A DNA stretch of 32,551 bases from JBMNCR01 sp049366695 (GTDB taxonomy: Bacteria > Bacillota > Clostridia > Eubacteriales > Alkalibacteraceae). The translations under genes and the position numbers were made by a program. The stretch is from NCBI GenBank assembly GCA_049366695.1, contig JBMNCR010000044.1:1-32551 (forward strand). Reading direction: 5' to 3'. This document shows positions 8,496 to 16,659 of the stretch, in pieces. Under the pieces are notes generated by a model. It ran no database searches. It saw only the letters and a program-made list of their open reading frames with translations, and was not told where the DNA came from. How positions within the stretch are numbered: position 1 is the stretch's first letter; each line of letters starts with the position of its first letter.

Positions 8496-8525
8496 TATTA
8501 ATTCATTTCGATAAATGAATTAATA
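8496..8525 (-). terminator. Stem-loop, possible terminator
   Basis: A perfect 13-bp AT-rich stem (8496-8508 with 8513-8525) closed by a CGAT tetraloop. On the minus strand it is followed by TTTATTTTTATG. It is the second hairpin after the lipoprotein gene and could be a backup terminator. Confidence 0.45.
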
Positions 8526-8614
8526 CCTACTAAATATCACTTCTCACATTCTTGTAGAAATAGCTTCTTAAATTAGACATAGCAAACATAAACCACATTA
8601 TCTTATTACTATAG

Positions 8615-8661
8615 TTTAAAACCACCTCAAGACACGTTTCTGTGCTTGAGGTAGTTTTAAA
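8615..8661 (-). terminator. Terminator of the lipoprotein gene
   Basis: A strong stem: TTTAAAAC pairs with GTTTTAAA at the base, ACCTCAAG (8624-8631) with CTTGAGGT (8645-8652), and CAC with GTG at the loop, with one mismatch and one bulge. On the minus strand it lies about 90 bases past the lipoprotein stop codon. Confidence 0.65.
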
Positions 8662-8748
8662 ATTTAAAAATATGATTTTTTTATATTCACGTAATAAAAG
8701 AATAATAATAGTACAGTTTTATACAATCGAATCTCTTCTTTAATCTAT

Positions 8749-10833
8749 TTATCTTTCGAATAGAAATAGTATTTTAATATAAAATTCATTTCCTGCTTCA
8801 ATACTTGAATAAGTAGCATAACCATCCAACTTAATTCCAGTATTAGTATATTCCGCTAAAATATCTAGTTTATACTTCAATCCTTCTTCTTCCATTTCTA
8901 CACTAATTCTTCCTTCTTTATATTTAAATGGAATTGGATCAGATACGTCTTCACCAGTGGATAAAGTAAGCGTTCCATTATTTTCATCAGTAGCAGTAAT
9001 ATTAAAAATAGAAGGAATATTTTTTCCTTTAAGTTCTTCTAGCATTTCATAAATCGCTGGACTTATGTCACAACTTTCCTCTCCTTCTTCACTTGATTCA
9101 GGCACCACTTCTTGCTCTGGTATTACTATCTCATCAATTATCATTGAGCCATTCCATTGTCCAACTAACTCTTCTAGCGGTGGGTATTTTTTTATTTCCA
9201 CTGTAGTTTCTGGTATGTTTACTTTAAACTGAATAACCTTTTCTGGTTCTTCTGTATTAGGATCTGCGTCCGGAGGATATAATTCAATAGTATTAGGTGA
9301 ACCTGACTGTAAATGACCTAATAAAGTAAATTTTGTAGATGCTGTTCCATCTTCTTTCATTTTTCCAGTCCAGTTTTTCACAATTGCATCTTCACTTAAT
9401 GGAGCAAATTTTATTGTATACCCCCCATATTTAGATTTTTCGCCATCTGCTACTTCTTCAATTATTTGAATTGAGACTACTTGATTTAATTCGTTTTTTA
9501 ACTCATTTAATTTTTTATAATAATCTTCTCTCAATTTAAAAGCTATTTTAGTCTCGAGCCGATCAAATACTGGAGTTTGAAGTACTTCAACCAACTCAGC
9601 TTTTTTTGCTTTAGAAATTTCCTTCTTTAAATCTTCATTTAATCCTCCACCTCCGGAAAACCCAGTATCCATTGCTTGGGATTGATAATAAGCTATATCT
9701 CCTTCAGGTAGATTCCAAAACTGATTACAGTATTCATCAAGTGCGTCATTCATTTGTTTACTTAATTCACCAGGATTTTGACCGTCAATAGAATCCTGCC
9801 ACATCCAATAAAACTTTTTATACCATTCTCTTGTAGACCGTTTAGCTTCTCGTTCGTAATATATTTTATAAGCCTCATACCAAATATCATTACGACCATT
9901 CCATGCTTCATTTGCAAATTTATTAATAGCATAATCAACTGCATAGACACCAACAAATGATAATTGCAGAGCACTCGAACCCCATGTCCCAATACTGTAA
10001 TAACTAAGATTTTTAGTTAAATTTCCATATAAAGCCACATCATCTCCCGTATGGAAATCCCAAGCTGCTTGAGCAAAAGCACCAGCTAAACCTAAACTAG
10101 TCACATATCCTCCCAAGTTCTTTAACGTTTGTGTACTATAGATAGCTTCGTTAAACGTAGTTAAAATTGCACCACTTATTCCTAAACTATCTCCCATAAG
10201 AGATACCCCAAATTCACTAGCTTTTTCTCCTGGAGTCATTTGATTGTTTAAACATTCATTAACTATTTCACTAGCTAGCTGACTGCTGGGCATTTTAGGT
10301 GCTGCATTGATTCTTATTATTTTTGCAGCTCGACTATTTTCCCTTGCTACTTGAAATACTCCATAAGTTGAAAGATGATTTGTTGTAATATGTACAGTCT
10401 TACTCTCTGTATCAACACTGTATTCTACAGGTTGCCAAGACTTTGTATCCTCATTGTAATACATTGCCACTACACAATTACTCTCATTTTCTCCATTCTC
10501 AATAAAATTCGCATCATAAGGCATTGATATTTCGATAAGATCTATAAATTCTTCCTTATCCTCTACTGTAAAATCATAGGCAGTAATTTGGATTTCTTCT
10601 GATAAATCTTCTTCAGTATCCAAAGGTTGTGGCTCTACTTTTTGAATTTTCACCTTGGTTTCTTCCTCCATATCATAAGAAGAAAAAGTAATACTCGTAT
10701 TTTCATGAATCGCAGTAGTGTTTTCTTCAGATATTTTATATTCTCCATTACTAGATAAAGAACAACCAGAAAAAGTACTACTAATCATTACTAATATTAA
10801 AATAATTATTATGCATTTCTTAAAAAAGTACAT
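8749..10833 (-). CDS. Large lipoprotein of unknown function
   Basis: A 694-residue protein with a basic start, a hydrophobic stretch (about 8-22) and a lipobox-like SGC at Cys24, so it is probably exported and lipid-anchored outside the membrane. I do not recognise the protein as a whole. Residues about 85-165 (MPYDANFIENGENESNCVVA, then LSTYGVFQV) look like a beta-rich module of the kind found in ZU5/Big-like surface proteins. Residues about 215-310 are hydrophobic and glycine-rich with helical character, then come a Trp/Tyr-rich helical part (about 310-360), a charged coiled-coil-like region (about 400-460) and two beta-rich C-terminal stretches joined by an acidic Glu/Ser linker (about 580-600). 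GGGAGGG precedes the ATG. A putative promoter lies at 10888-10915. The gene appears to be single; the next gene upstream on the same strand is the LuxR-type regulator. Confidence 0.75.
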   Translation of the reverse strand: MYFFKKCIIIILILVMISSTFSGCSLSSNGEYKISEENTTAIHENTSITFSSYDMEEETKVKIQKVEPQPLDTEEDLSEEIQITAYDFTVEDKEEFIDLIEISMPYDANFIENGENESNCVVAMYYNEDTKSWQPVEYSVDTESKTVHITTNHLSTYGVFQVARENSRAAKIIRINAAPKMPSSQLASEIVNECLNNQMTPGEKASEFGVSLMGDSLGISGAILTTFNEAIYSTQTLKNLGGYVTSLGLAGAFAQAAWDFHTGDDVALYGNLTKNLSYYSIGTWGSSALQLSFVGVYAVDYAINKFANEAWNGRNDIWYEAYKIYYEREAKRSTREWYKKFYWMWQDSIDGQNPGELSKQMNDALDEYCNQFWNLPEGDIAYYQSQAMDTGFSGGGGLNEDLKKEISKAKKAELVEVLQTPVFDRLETKIAFKLREDYYKKLNELKNELNQVVSIQIIEEVADGEKSKYGGYTIKFAPLSEDAIVKNWTGKMKEDGTASTKFTLLGHLQSGSPNTIELYPPDADPNTEEPEKVIQFKVNIPETTVEIKKYPPLEELVGQWNGSMIIDEIVIPEQEVVPESSEEGEESCDISPAIYEMLEELKGKNIPSIFNITATDENNGTLTLSTGEDVSDPIPFKYKEGRISVEMEEEGLKYKLDILAEYTNTGIKLDGYATYSSIEAGNEFYIKILFLFER

Positions 10834-10887
10834 AATTATCCCTCCCCCAAAAAATATTATTCCTGATATATAAAATAAATTATTGTT

Positions 10888-10915
10888 AGTATATTACTAT
10901 ATTATTTTATTTCAA
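10888..10915 (-). promoter_or_regulatory. Putative sigma-A promoter of the lipoprotein gene
   Basis: On the minus strand TTGAAA (10910-10915) and TATACT (10888-10893) are separated by 16 bases, about 55 bases before the ATG. Both boxes match consensus at 4 or 5 of 6 positions. Confidence 0.45.
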
Positions 10916-11090
10916 GAGTAAAAACTATAAGAAAATTGTATGAATTTTAAATTTACGGGGTGATATTTGGGGGGATATTTTATATATTATTGTAATTATA
11001 TATTTTTTTGTTAAATTATTATTTATTTTCTTGTATAATTTCAAAACAACTGCATTATAGGCGGTTGCACTAATTCAATTTTTTAACGGG

Positions 11091-11115
11091 ATTTATTAAA
11101 TACAAATTAATAAAT
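11091..11115 (-). terminator. AT-only stem-loop after the LuxR-type gene
   Basis: ATTTATTAA (11091-11099) and TTAATAAAT (11107-11115) form a 9-bp stem with a 7-base loop just past the regulator's stop codon. It has no G or C in the stem and no T-tract, so it is a weak terminator candidate. Confidence 0.3.
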
Positions 11116-11129
11116 TTCACAACAAAAAT

Positions 11130-12524
11130 CTAACTTGCACCTAATTGTCTATCAGTTATTTTACTAATTAATTGAACCCTATTAGATACATTTAATTTTT
11201 TATAAATATTTCTATTATGAGTTTTTACAGTATGTGTTGATATATAAAGCTCTTTACTTATGTATGAATCTGTTTTCCCTAATATAAGTAAATTAAACAC
11301 ATCCCACTCTCTTCTGGTGAGCAATGATTCAACATCTCGAATATAACTTTCAATTTCTTTAGTATTTACATATTTAATTTTCACTAAAAATTCGTTTTGA
11401 TCAAATGTTTGTACTAATCTACTATTAAGAGGCAAAATAATCAACATAGATATAAAAACAATTAGCAAACCAACAGATGACAAACCTTGTTTATCAATAC
11501 CTATAGATACAAGATAATTTCCTACAAATCCGCCTACCCACACACCTAATACATTAATTGAAAGACCTAACCCGAAAAGAGATGAAGGATTTTTTACATA
11601 ATCAAAATTATCGGCCATAATACTCCACCAAAAAAAGTCGAATATTCCACAAGCAAAAAGCATGACCGTACATATAATTATAAAACTTAAAGCCGTTTGT
11701 CCTAATATTGAAAATAGTATAAATGTTATACCCCACAAAGCAAGTCCTACATATAAGAAATAAAACTTATTCATTTTAATTAATCTTGATAATATGTAAA
11801 TAGCTATTATATATGGAATATTAGTATATATACTAGTTAGTAATTCAAATTGACCAAAGTACGGATAAATAACTTGAAACATAATACCCGAATTAATAGT
11901 AATCAAAAAAATAAATAAGAAGAAAATCCAATAAGTTTTTAAAATAGATTTCCCTTGGAACCTTTTACTAGGAGATTTTAAAGTTTCTTCATTAATATCT
12001 ATTCTAAACGTCACTATAAAAGCTATAACTAATATTATTTCTATAAATACGAAACTAATTATAGGTGAAGTATTATTTGCAAAAATATGAGCTCCTATTA
12101 AAACAATATTTCCATATATCAATATATCCGCTACAAATTTATTTCTATCTTTTGATGGGATATATTTTTTTATCATTTGCCCATTGGAAGTGATTGTAAT
12201 ACCTGTTAAAAATGATACCAGTGGAATTATAATCATCCAACCTTTCATAGAAATAAAGGGTATAAAAGAACTCAATACAATTGAACCACCTGTGCAAATC
12301 AACATATTTCTCTTAGCTGATGAAATATTTTTTGTAATATACCTACCACAAAACAAACCCGCAAAATGCAAAAACACTGTTAAAGTATTTAAATCAACGC
12401 CATTTACACCCTTATCCCCAGCCAGCGCATACATAACTGGTCCTTCATATGGAAAAGACATTATCCATCCAAATACTATTGAAAAACTAATTAATATATA
12501 ATATCTATTTTTTAACAAATTCAT
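11130..12524 (-). CDS. Membrane-integrated LuxR-type regulator (MFS-like sensor fusion)
   Basis: A 464-residue protein. About 380 residues form roughly 12 hydrophobic spans resembling a major-facilitator-type transporter. After a short cytoplasmic linker comes a complete LuxR/GerE DNA-binding domain in the last 65 residues or so (LTRREWDVFNLLILG, then ISTHTVKTHNRNIYKKL). It is probably a one-component regulator that senses a ligand in or across the membrane and binds DNA from there; such fusions are best known from anaerobic gut Actinobacteria. I chose the ATG at 12524 because GGAGGG lies 8 bases before it; an extension to 12641 would run through a strong hairpin and has no ribosome site. It follows the YaiI/YqxD gene on the same strand but is separated by over 300 bases and hairpins. 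Target genes unknown; the lipoprotein gene just downstream is a candidate. Confidence 0.83.
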   Translation of the reverse strand: MNLLKNRYYILISFSIVFGWIMSFPYEGPVMYALAGDKGVNGVDLNTLTVFLHFAGLFCGRYITKNISSAKRNMLICTGGSIVLSSFIPFISMKGWMIIIPLVSFLTGITITSNGQMIKKYIPSKDRNKFVADILIYGNIVLIGAHIFANNTSPIISFVFIEIILVIAFIVTFRIDINEETLKSPSKRFQGKSILKTYWIFFLFIFLITINSGIMFQVIYPYFGQFELLTSIYTNIPYIIAIYILSRLIKMNKFYFLYVGLALWGITFILFSILGQTALSFIIICTVMLFACGIFDFFWWSIMADNFDYVKNPSSLFGLGLSINVLGVWVGGFVGNYLVSIGIDKQGLSSVGLLIVFISMLIILPLNSRLVQTFDQNEFLVKIKYVNTKEIESYIRDVESLLTRREWDVFNLLILGKTDSYISKELYISTHTVKTHNRNIYKKLNVSNRVQLISKITDRQLGAS

Positions 12525-12845
12525 AAGTGATACCCTCCGTATATTTTTCAAAAGAAATAGTAATAATATTAATAATACCATAATTTTCTTAAATAATAGG
12601 TTTATTCTTATTCTTATATCAAAAATAATCTCTGAAACCATTAGTTTCAGAGATTATTGCTTATATGTGTTTACTCTGTTTAGTGTGTTAAACTTCATTT
12701 CTTTTTTCTTCTGATAATAAATTACTTGTAGTTTATTATCAGTTATTCTCACTCTATCTTCTTACTCTTTTAAAAATAAATATCCTACTTGTAAAGTAAT
12801 TAAAATACAACTATATTTATTAAATGAATCAATAAAACCTTCCCC
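12525..12845. other. Intergenic region with two hairpins
   Basis: 321 bases before the LuxR-type gene. It has a perfect 15-bp hairpin (12624-12658) and a second dyad, CTGATAATAAA (12711-12721) with TTTATTATCAG (12732-12742). No coding remnant seen. Confidence 0.5.
12624..12658 (-). terminator. Strong hairpin, likely terminator of the DsrE-YaiI/YqxD operon
   Basis: A perfect 15-bp stem (12624-12638 with 12644-12658) with a 5-base loop, followed on the minus strand by TTTTTG. It lies about 190 bases past the stop of the YaiI/YqxD gene and about 100 bases upstream of the LuxR-type start codon, so it separates the two transcription units; it could also be a leader attenuator of the regulator. 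Confidence 0.6.
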
Positions 12846-13283
12846 TTAATCGCTTTTTTCAATTAATATGTTCAGTTTTTTCTCAAATGCTTTATCTTGT
12901 TCCTTAGTGCGTTTACTTGGACCTTTTAGGTTCTTTCCTGTTTTTCTTATTTTTTTAGCAGTGTGACGGGCTAGAAGCAACGTATCTATGTTATCTGAAG
13001 TGTATTCCATTCCATTTTGACTAATTACAACAGCACCTCTAGATAAACACATAGCTGCAAGTCCATAATCTTGAGTTACTACGATATCCTTTTTTCTAAC
13101 TAAACTTACCAATGCAAAATCTACACTATCAGCACCTTTTGAAAATGTTAAAGTTTTTGCTCCTGTCATCTCTATCAAATGGGAAGTGTCACACAAAATC
13201 AGACACTCTAAATCGTACTTTTGCGCTATTCTTACAGTACTATTCACCACGGGACACCCATCACCGTCAATTAAGATTTTCAT
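12846..13283 (-). CDS. UPF0178 / YaiI-YqxD family protein (PIN-like)
   Basis: A 145-residue member of UPF0178 (DUF188), recognised from the start MKILIDGDGCPVVN, the central VVTQDYGLAAMCL and the C-terminal ISQNGMEYT. The family has a PIN/NYN-like fold with conserved acidic residues (Asp7, Asp9 and the Asp of TQDYG) suited to a metal-dependent nuclease, but no activity is established. Length is normal. GGAGG lies before the ATG. It lies 82 bases downstream of the DsrE-like gene on the same strand and is probably cotranscribed with it. The C-terminus (about 110-145) is basic. Confidence 0.88.
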   Translation of the reverse strand: MKILIDGDGCPVVNSTVRIAQKYDLECLILCDTSHLIEMTGAKTLTFSKGADSVDFALVSLVRKKDIVVTQDYGLAAMCLSRGAVVISQNGMEYTSDNIDTLLLARHTAKKIRKTGKNLKGPSKRTKEQDKAFEKKLNILIEKSD

Positions 13284-13365
13284 TCAATTCCTCCTACACT
13301 ATTAGAAGTCAAATTCTTCGAAATATTTCACACTATTATCATACAAACTTTGTATATTTTTTAAT

Positions 13366-13686
13366 TCAAAAAGTAAGAACTTTATCAGCCCATTCAACCA
13401 TATTTACACATTCAATCATAGTTGAAACAGAAAATATTTCACTTTCTTTCATATTTCTAATATTCATGCAAGTTCCACAAGCTAAAATCTCTCCACCGAT
13501 CTGATAAAATTCTTTCACATAAGCAGCAACATTAAATTTTTCATGAGTCAGTTGGGGTATTTCCACTCCTTCTCCAAGAAGAAATACCTTTACTTCATGT
13601 TGGGTTTTATATGCTGTCACAGCAAAACGCATTGCATTATACGATTTTTCATAATCTTGAGTTTCAATAATAATTCCTATTTTCAA
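13366..13686 (-). CDS. DsrE-family protein
   Basis: A 106-residue DsrE/DsrF-like protein (YchN-type fold). These small proteins carry a conserved cysteine near the end of the third strand and act in sulfur trafficking or as unknown oligomers; here Cys70 and Cys73 form CGTC in ILACGTCMNI. The start is TTG at 13686, with GGAGG 7 bases upstream; no ATG is available at this end. It is followed by the YaiI/YqxD gene. No dsr, tus or other sulfur-relay genes are nearby, so a sulfur role is only a family inference. Confidence 0.82.
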   Translation of the reverse strand: MKIGIIIETQDYEKSYNAMRFAVTAYKTQHEVKVFLLGEGVEIPQLTHEKFNVAAYVKEFYQIGGEILACGTCMNIRNMKESEIFSVSTMIECVNMVEWADKVLTF

Positions 13687-13932
13687 ATAAAATCCTCCAT
13701 TCTTAATTTTTTTAATAATACTATCCTCTAAATAGTATCAATATTCATTTTATATATACATTACAAATTACTTTAGTTAACTATAAACAATTCTTTTCAT
13801 TATAGACATATTTTTCTGCTTACATTTTTTATTTACTTTTTATTTCCTAATCTTATTTTTAAATTCCAAATAAGAATCTTTTGATATAATTATATTTTTA
13901 GTAACCCTCGTAAAGTTTTTTTTAAAACATAT

Positions 13933-15756
13933 TTATATTTTACCTAAGCTTGCTCCCTCAACAAAAAAACGCTCAATATTTTTTTCAACTCTATGATCAG
14001 GAACTAATTGTGGAGCGTGATGTGGTTTAATTCGAGCATCTATAATCATGTTATCACAAGCCCAATGCTTATTGCTATAATAACTATTAATTCCATAAAT
14101 ATCATGAGAAGGGTTACTTCTTGTAAATGTAGCCCATAAAAAATTTTGAAAGTTACTCATAAACAAACTATCATCACAAAGTATAATAATCGGACAATTA
14201 TCCATCTCATTTTTTGTCTCAATAGCAAAGCATAATTCCTCAAATTGCTTTTTCGCATTTAAATAACTTGAAAACTCAGGACCTTCAATTGCTACAATTC
14301 CCGGTATTATTAAACGTGGATTATTAAAACTTGATATATTTCTCAATTGTTCTGGTATATCATTACATAAGTTTCTTATTTTATCACCATAAGCAGCAAT
14401 TACTACTTTACTACCTGTATTTAAGCCTGTTCCCGAATAATCAAGAGTATCAATTGTCGTATTCGTATAAAAATGAATATCTCGATGAAGGTCGATTCGT
14501 TCAAGAATATATGTTAAAAACTCTATTTCTTTTCGGGTATCTAATTCTTTACTTTCTTCAGCTGTTATAAATAAATATTTTGCCAAACTTACATGTCCTG
14601 TTCCTAGAATTCTATTTGCAATAGTAAGAATTTCCGCTGGTTGTTTAACCTTTTGATATGGTGTATAGCGTTCACTTCCAATTGCCAATAGTAATGGATG
14701 AACTCCAGCTGCATCAACAGCATGAACTTCTTTGACTCCAGGAATTTCTTGTTTTACCGCATCTCCTGTTAATTCATGAACAAGAACACCAAAGGAAGTA
14801 TCTTCTTGTGGAGGACGTCCAACTACTGTAAATGGCCATATCGCATTTGTCTTAGCATATACTTTATTTACTCTCATAACTGGGAAATCATGAACAAGAC
14901 TATAATATCCTATATGATCGCCAAAAGGTCCCTCTGGCTTTGTTTCACAAGGATAAATTTCGCCAGTTATTACAAAGTCAGCATCTAAGCTAATGCAATA
15001 ACCATCTGAATAACAATAACGAAAACGACGTCCTGATAGCAAGCCAGCAAATGTCATTTCACTTAAACCTTCCGGCAAAGGCATGATAGCTGATAATGTA
15101 TGAGCAGGAGGTCCTCCAATAAAAATGCTCACTTTAAGAGGAACACCATGCTTTTTTGAAATTTCTTGATGAATGCCAATTCCTCTGTGAGTTTGATAAT
15201 GCATACCAACTTCTTCATTTATGATATATTCATTACCATTTAGCTGAACCCTATACATCCCTAGGTTACTATTCATAATCCCAGGTTTTTCTATATCTTC
15301 AGTATAAACTTGTGGCAAAGTAATAAATGCCCCTCCATCGTCTGGCCAATGATGAATAAAGGGAAGATCAGTGATTTGTATTTCCTTAAAACCTTGTACG
15401 TTATTACTAGATTTTTTCCATGGTAATGCTTTTGTAGCTGCAAAGCCAGTATTTATATATTTAAATGGATTTTTAAATATACTCATTGGATCATTTCTCA
15501 ACGCAATCACATCTTGTGTTTTCTCAAACGTATCTCTAAAAATATACTTACTTCTTTCAAGACTACCAAAAATATTTGATACCGCTCTATAGTTTGTGCC
15601 TTTTATATTTTCAAATAATATTGCAGGACCACCAACTGCAAAAACTTTCATATGAATAGCTGCCATTTCTAAATAGGGATCCACCTCTTCATGTATCCTA
15701 ATTAAATGACCTGCTTTTTCTAAATCAAGAATACATTCTTCTAAATTTTTATACAT
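13933..15756 (-). CDS. UbiD-family decarboxylase, long form
   Basis: A 607-residue UbiD-family protein, which uses prenylated FMN to decarboxylate (or carboxylate) aromatic or alpha,beta-unsaturated acids. The metal/prFMN-binding segment NSNLGMYRVQ (162-171, Arg169) and the catalytic EGPFGDHIGYYS (Glu275, Asp280) are intact. It is about 110 residues longer than E. coli UbiD; the size and overall build match long forms often annotated as menaquinone-biosynthesis decarboxylases in epsilonproteobacteria and Bacteroidetes. No ubiX (flavin prenyltransferase), mqn genes or small BsdD subunit lie in this window, so the cofactor must be supplied from elsewhere and the substrate is open. AGAGAAA precedes the ATG. 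The gene stands alone, with intergenic gaps on both sides. Confidence 0.87.
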   Translation of the reverse strand: MYKNLEECILDLEKAGHLIRIHEEVDPYLEMAAIHMKVFAVGGPAILFENIKGTNYRAVSNIFGSLERSKYIFRDTFEKTQDVIALRNDPMSIFKNPFKYINTGFAATKALPWKKSSNNVQGFKEIQITDLPFIHHWPDDGGAFITLPQVYTEDIEKPGIMNSNLGMYRVQLNGNEYIINEEVGMHYQTHRGIGIHQEISKKHGVPLKVSIFIGGPPAHTLSAIMPLPEGLSEMTFAGLLSGRRFRYCYSDGYCISLDADFVITGEIYPCETKPEGPFGDHIGYYSLVHDFPVMRVNKVYAKTNAIWPFTVVGRPPQEDTSFGVLVHELTGDAVKQEIPGVKEVHAVDAAGVHPLLLAIGSERYTPYQKVKQPAEILTIANRILGTGHVSLAKYLFITAEESKELDTRKEIEFLTYILERIDLHRDIHFYTNTTIDTLDYSGTGLNTGSKVVIAAYGDKIRNLCNDIPEQLRNISSFNNPRLIIPGIVAIEGPEFSSYLNAKKQFEELCFAIETKNEMDNCPIIILCDDSLFMSNFQNFLWATFTRSNPSHDIYGINSYYSNKHWACDNMIIDARIKPHHAPQLVPDHRVEKNIERFFVEGASLGKI

Positions 15757-15906
15757 TCTATTTCTCTCATTTCTTATTCTAGTATTATAGTTAATTCAAT
15801 CTTTGTAGCATTCTTTTCCAAATAAGAAGTATACAAAAATCATTATACCAAACATATTACATTTTTTATGCATATTCAACAAAAATTTTAATGGATGTCA
15901 TGTTCT

Positions 15907-16245
15907 TTAGAAGTCAATTTCACCAAGAAATTCAAGTATTTTAAAGGATAATTGAATATGGAATACTTCATTTTTGTTCTCCAAAGATAGATTTACAATA
16001 TCACATATTTTCACAATTCGATAATGTAATGAATTTCTATAACTACCACTAACTCTAGCATATGTTTTATTATTTATAAAAACTTTTTTAATTTTTCAAT
16101 AATAACTTCGTAAAGAATATTATAATTCTTACTAGTTATGAAAAATACAATCTGATCATCGTAAATAACTGAATTTAAACATGCAATAATACTAACCTGT
16201 TGAACTCTAAGGTATGACAAATTCGTGTCTGCTATTTCAAATTTA
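15907..16245 (-). pseudogene. Frameshifted remnant of an unidentified gene
   Basis: On the minus strand about 50 codons are open from 16240 to near 16090 (DTNLSYLRVQQVSIIACLNS near the start), then the frame shifts by one and runs another 60 codons to a TAA at 15907-15909 (NKTYARVSGSYRNSLHYRIV in the middle). The composition is protein-like in both halves, so this looks like one gene broken by a single frameshift and lacking its start. I do not recognise the family. Confidence 0.45.
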
Positions 16246-16475
16246 ATTTATAACTATAGAAATGTTTAACATGTATTTATTAAAACTCGTATGATAATAC
16301 TTATTCTCTTTTTCAATAGTTTTAATATACTCAACATCACTAAATAACTTTATCTCTAAGATCTTACCATCTGTGACAACTTTGAAACTCCTATCGTTGA
16401 AGTAATTCTTTCATTTTTTGTACGCATTGTACATGTTTTTATTTTAATAAAAAATGATTCTAAAAAGATTGTAGG
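16243..16475 (-). pseudogene. Decayed C-terminal fragment of an arylamine N-acetyltransferase
   Basis: Minus-strand translation gives FLESFFIKIKTCTMRTKNER, which matches residues of the intact NAT of this window (SFFIKMKMCTMPTKEGR). After a frameshift near 16400 it continues as SFKVVTDGKILEIKLFSDVE, matching HFKVIANGKVSEKKLLSNAE. The two loci share the 20-base string at 16441-16460 and 4895-4914. The first 200 or so residues, including the catalytic Cys, His and Asp, are gone. It is therefore a remnant of a paralogous NAT, truncated at the IS-like sequence that starts near 16490. Confidence 0.8.
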
Positions 16476-16489
16476 TAGTGTTATAAATA

Positions 16490-16658
16490 TCGCGTCTGTT
16501 GTAAAACGCAACTCTTTTTTGGCAATTATTCAGATACGTATTTAACAAAGAAAGAGTTGTTTATTATGATGATAGCAAAAGAACAACTAACAAATATTTT
16601 CAAAGAGAGCAATATTAAAAACATAGCGGATATCTATTCTTGATAAAAGAAAGTTTCA
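16490..16658 (+). mobile_element. IS256-like element remnant (left end and transposase N-terminus)
   Basis: An ATG at 16566 opens 25 codons reading KEQLTNIFKESNIKNIADIY before a TGA at 16641; a one-base shift continues as LIKESFN. This resembles the N-terminus of IS256 (mutator-type) transposases, which begin with a similar KEQL...DI..LLK.F helix. The upstream 75 bases hold an inverted-repeat-like pair (CAACTCTTTTTT near 16510 and AAAGAAAGAGTTG near 16548) and resemble 30785-30850. Everything downstream of residue 32 is missing, and DUF2284 coding sequence starts at once. Confidence 0.5.
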
Positions 16659-16659
16659 A

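Larger units (their letters stand above)
8328..8748. other. Intergenic region with two stem-loops and AT-rich repeats
   Basis: 421 bases between two minus-strand genes. It holds short repeated AATTTTAA/ATATTCAAATTT words (8410-8475) and two hairpins (8496-8525 and 8615-8661), listed separately. No coding remnant was recognised. Confidence 0.5.
15757..16659. other. Gene graveyard between UbiD and DUF2284
   Basis: About 900 bases without an intact gene. It contains, left to right, a frameshifted minus-strand gene remnant, a decayed N-acetyltransferase fragment and an IS256-like fragment, each listed separately. The first 150 bases are AT-rich leader of ubiD. The cluster suggests a former insertion and deletion hot spot. 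Confidence 0.6.

Noticed and set aside
12525..12641. 39-residue N-terminal extension of the LuxR-type regulator
   Set aside because: The extension runs through a hairpin and has no Shine-Dalgarno; GGAGGG is correctly placed for ATG 12524.
13112..13504. 130-codon plus-strand frame across the YaiI/YqxD-DsrE junction
   Set aside because: It is antisense to two conserved genes and their spacer; no supporting signal.
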